From positions 1-12,884 of the forward strand of contig QKBP01000045.1 of assembly GCA_003246035.1 (NCBI GenBank): a DNA stretch of 12,884 nucleotides, in the 5' to 3' direction. The notes under the pieces were generated by a model. The model was given only the letters and a program-made list of their open reading frames with translations. It did not search any database and was not told the origin of the DNA. The DNA is from Desulfuromonadaceae bacterium. GTDB lineage: Bacteria > Desulfobacterota > Desulfuromonadia > Desulfuromonadales > SZUA-401. This document shows positions 12,729-12,884 of this stretch, one piece after another. The position numbers and the translations under genes are program-made. How positions within the stretch are numbered: the first letter of the stretch is position 1; every line of letters starts with the position of its first letter.

Positions 12729-12884
12729 CTAACGTGTTCCGACCTTGACCACCGAGGCGTTCCCCCCCGACGGGACCTCGACAACGGAGACATCGATGTT
12801 GTTGCCGGGGACGTTCATCTCGATCAGCAGGTTGCGTACCGCCAGGGCCCGGTAAAAGCCCATGCGCTTCGCCTCGGAGAAACC
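12729..12884 (-). CDS. C-terminal fragment of a probable OmpA-domain protein (cut by window edge)
   Basis: Only the last 51 residues and a TAG stop are in the window, and the reading frame is open to the edge. The visible sequence includes SEAKRMGFYRALAVRNLLIE, then NVPGNNIDV, and ends VVKVGTR. A run of A-x-x-R-A-x-A-V-R-x-x-L-I followed by a (G/N)V-P-x-x-x-I-D-V strand is the pattern of the C-terminal OmpA/MotB peptidoglycan-binding fold, in its last helix and strand. OmpA-domain proteins anchor to peptidoglycan in the periplasm. Whether this one has a MotB-like transmembrane helix, a lipoprotein signal or a barrel cannot be seen. It would be co-transcribed with the adaptor gene 17 bases downstream. 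OmpA family membership is an inference from a short fragment. Confidence 0.6.
   Translation of the reverse strand, partial: GFSEAKRMGFYRALAVRNLLIEMNVPGNNIDVSVVEVPSGGNASVVKVGTR

Noticed and set aside
12762..12768. Run of seven C (G on the coding strand) near the end of the OmpA-domain gene, as a frameshift site
   Set aside because: With seven bases the frame gives a sensible C terminus and a stop 17 bases before the next gene. There is no sign of a broken gene. A read error would be the only concern.
9498..12884. Zorya anti-phage defence locus (ZorA/ZorB-like genes)
   Set aside because: The TolQ-like protein with a long tail and the OmpA fragment resemble ZorA and ZorB, but the genes are interleaved with HlyD, RTX and ABC genes and no ZorC, ZorD or ZorE gene is visible. 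An adhesin secretion role fits better.

Overview
The window is GC-rich (roughly 60% by eye) and every gene I can support lies on the minus strand, so transcription runs from base 12884 toward base 1. It looks like a Gram-negative, probably deltaproteobacterial chromosome. The reasons are an HlyD/ABC type I secretion set with an RTX adhesin, a short 4.5S-type SRP RNA, and a tadA / tRNA-Ser / SRP RNA cluster of the kind I associate with Geobacter and Desulfuromonas relatives. That taxonomic guess is inference.

Region A (12884 to about 1368) is a large-adhesin secretion operon. In transcription order it holds: the C-terminal end of a probable OmpA-domain protein, cut by the window edge; an HlyD/LapC-type periplasmic adaptor; a MotA/TolQ/ExbB-family membrane protein with a very long repeated coiled-coil tail; a 1934-residue calcium-dependent RTX adhesin; and a LapB-type ABC exporter. 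Gaps are 17, 73, 76 and 36 bases. A weak Rho-independent-type terminator follows the last gene. The adaptor and ABC protein, with an outer-membrane TolC-type protein presumably encoded upstream of the window, would export the adhesin from the cytoplasm to the cell surface. The proton-channel-family protein and the OmpA-domain protein are not core type I secretion parts, and they are the most interesting element here: together they resemble the two halves of an ion-driven stator (MotA/MotB, ExbB/ExbD or Zorya ZorA/ZorB type).

Region B (about 1341 to 1) is housekeeping. A YajD-type HNH protein overlaps tadA (tRNA adenosine deaminase) by 8 bases. Then come tRNA-Ser(CGA), tRNA-Ser(GGA) and the SRP RNA. 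Each tRNA has its own plausible sigma-70-type promoter with a GC-rich discriminator, and a perfect 11-bp hairpin lies between them. No gene-free stretch is longer than about 140 bases.

Within the adhesin the layout is: an N-terminal cytoplasm-facing or anchoring region without a signal peptide (about 1-195), ten Ig-like domains (about 196-1274), an unrecognised beta-rich region (about 1275-1480), RTX nonapeptide repeats (1488 to about 1790) and a C-terminal secretion region ending at residue 1934. Four Ig-like domains carry an EF-hand/dockerin-like loop. The stretch encoding residues of about 880-1295 is clearly lower in GC than its flanks.
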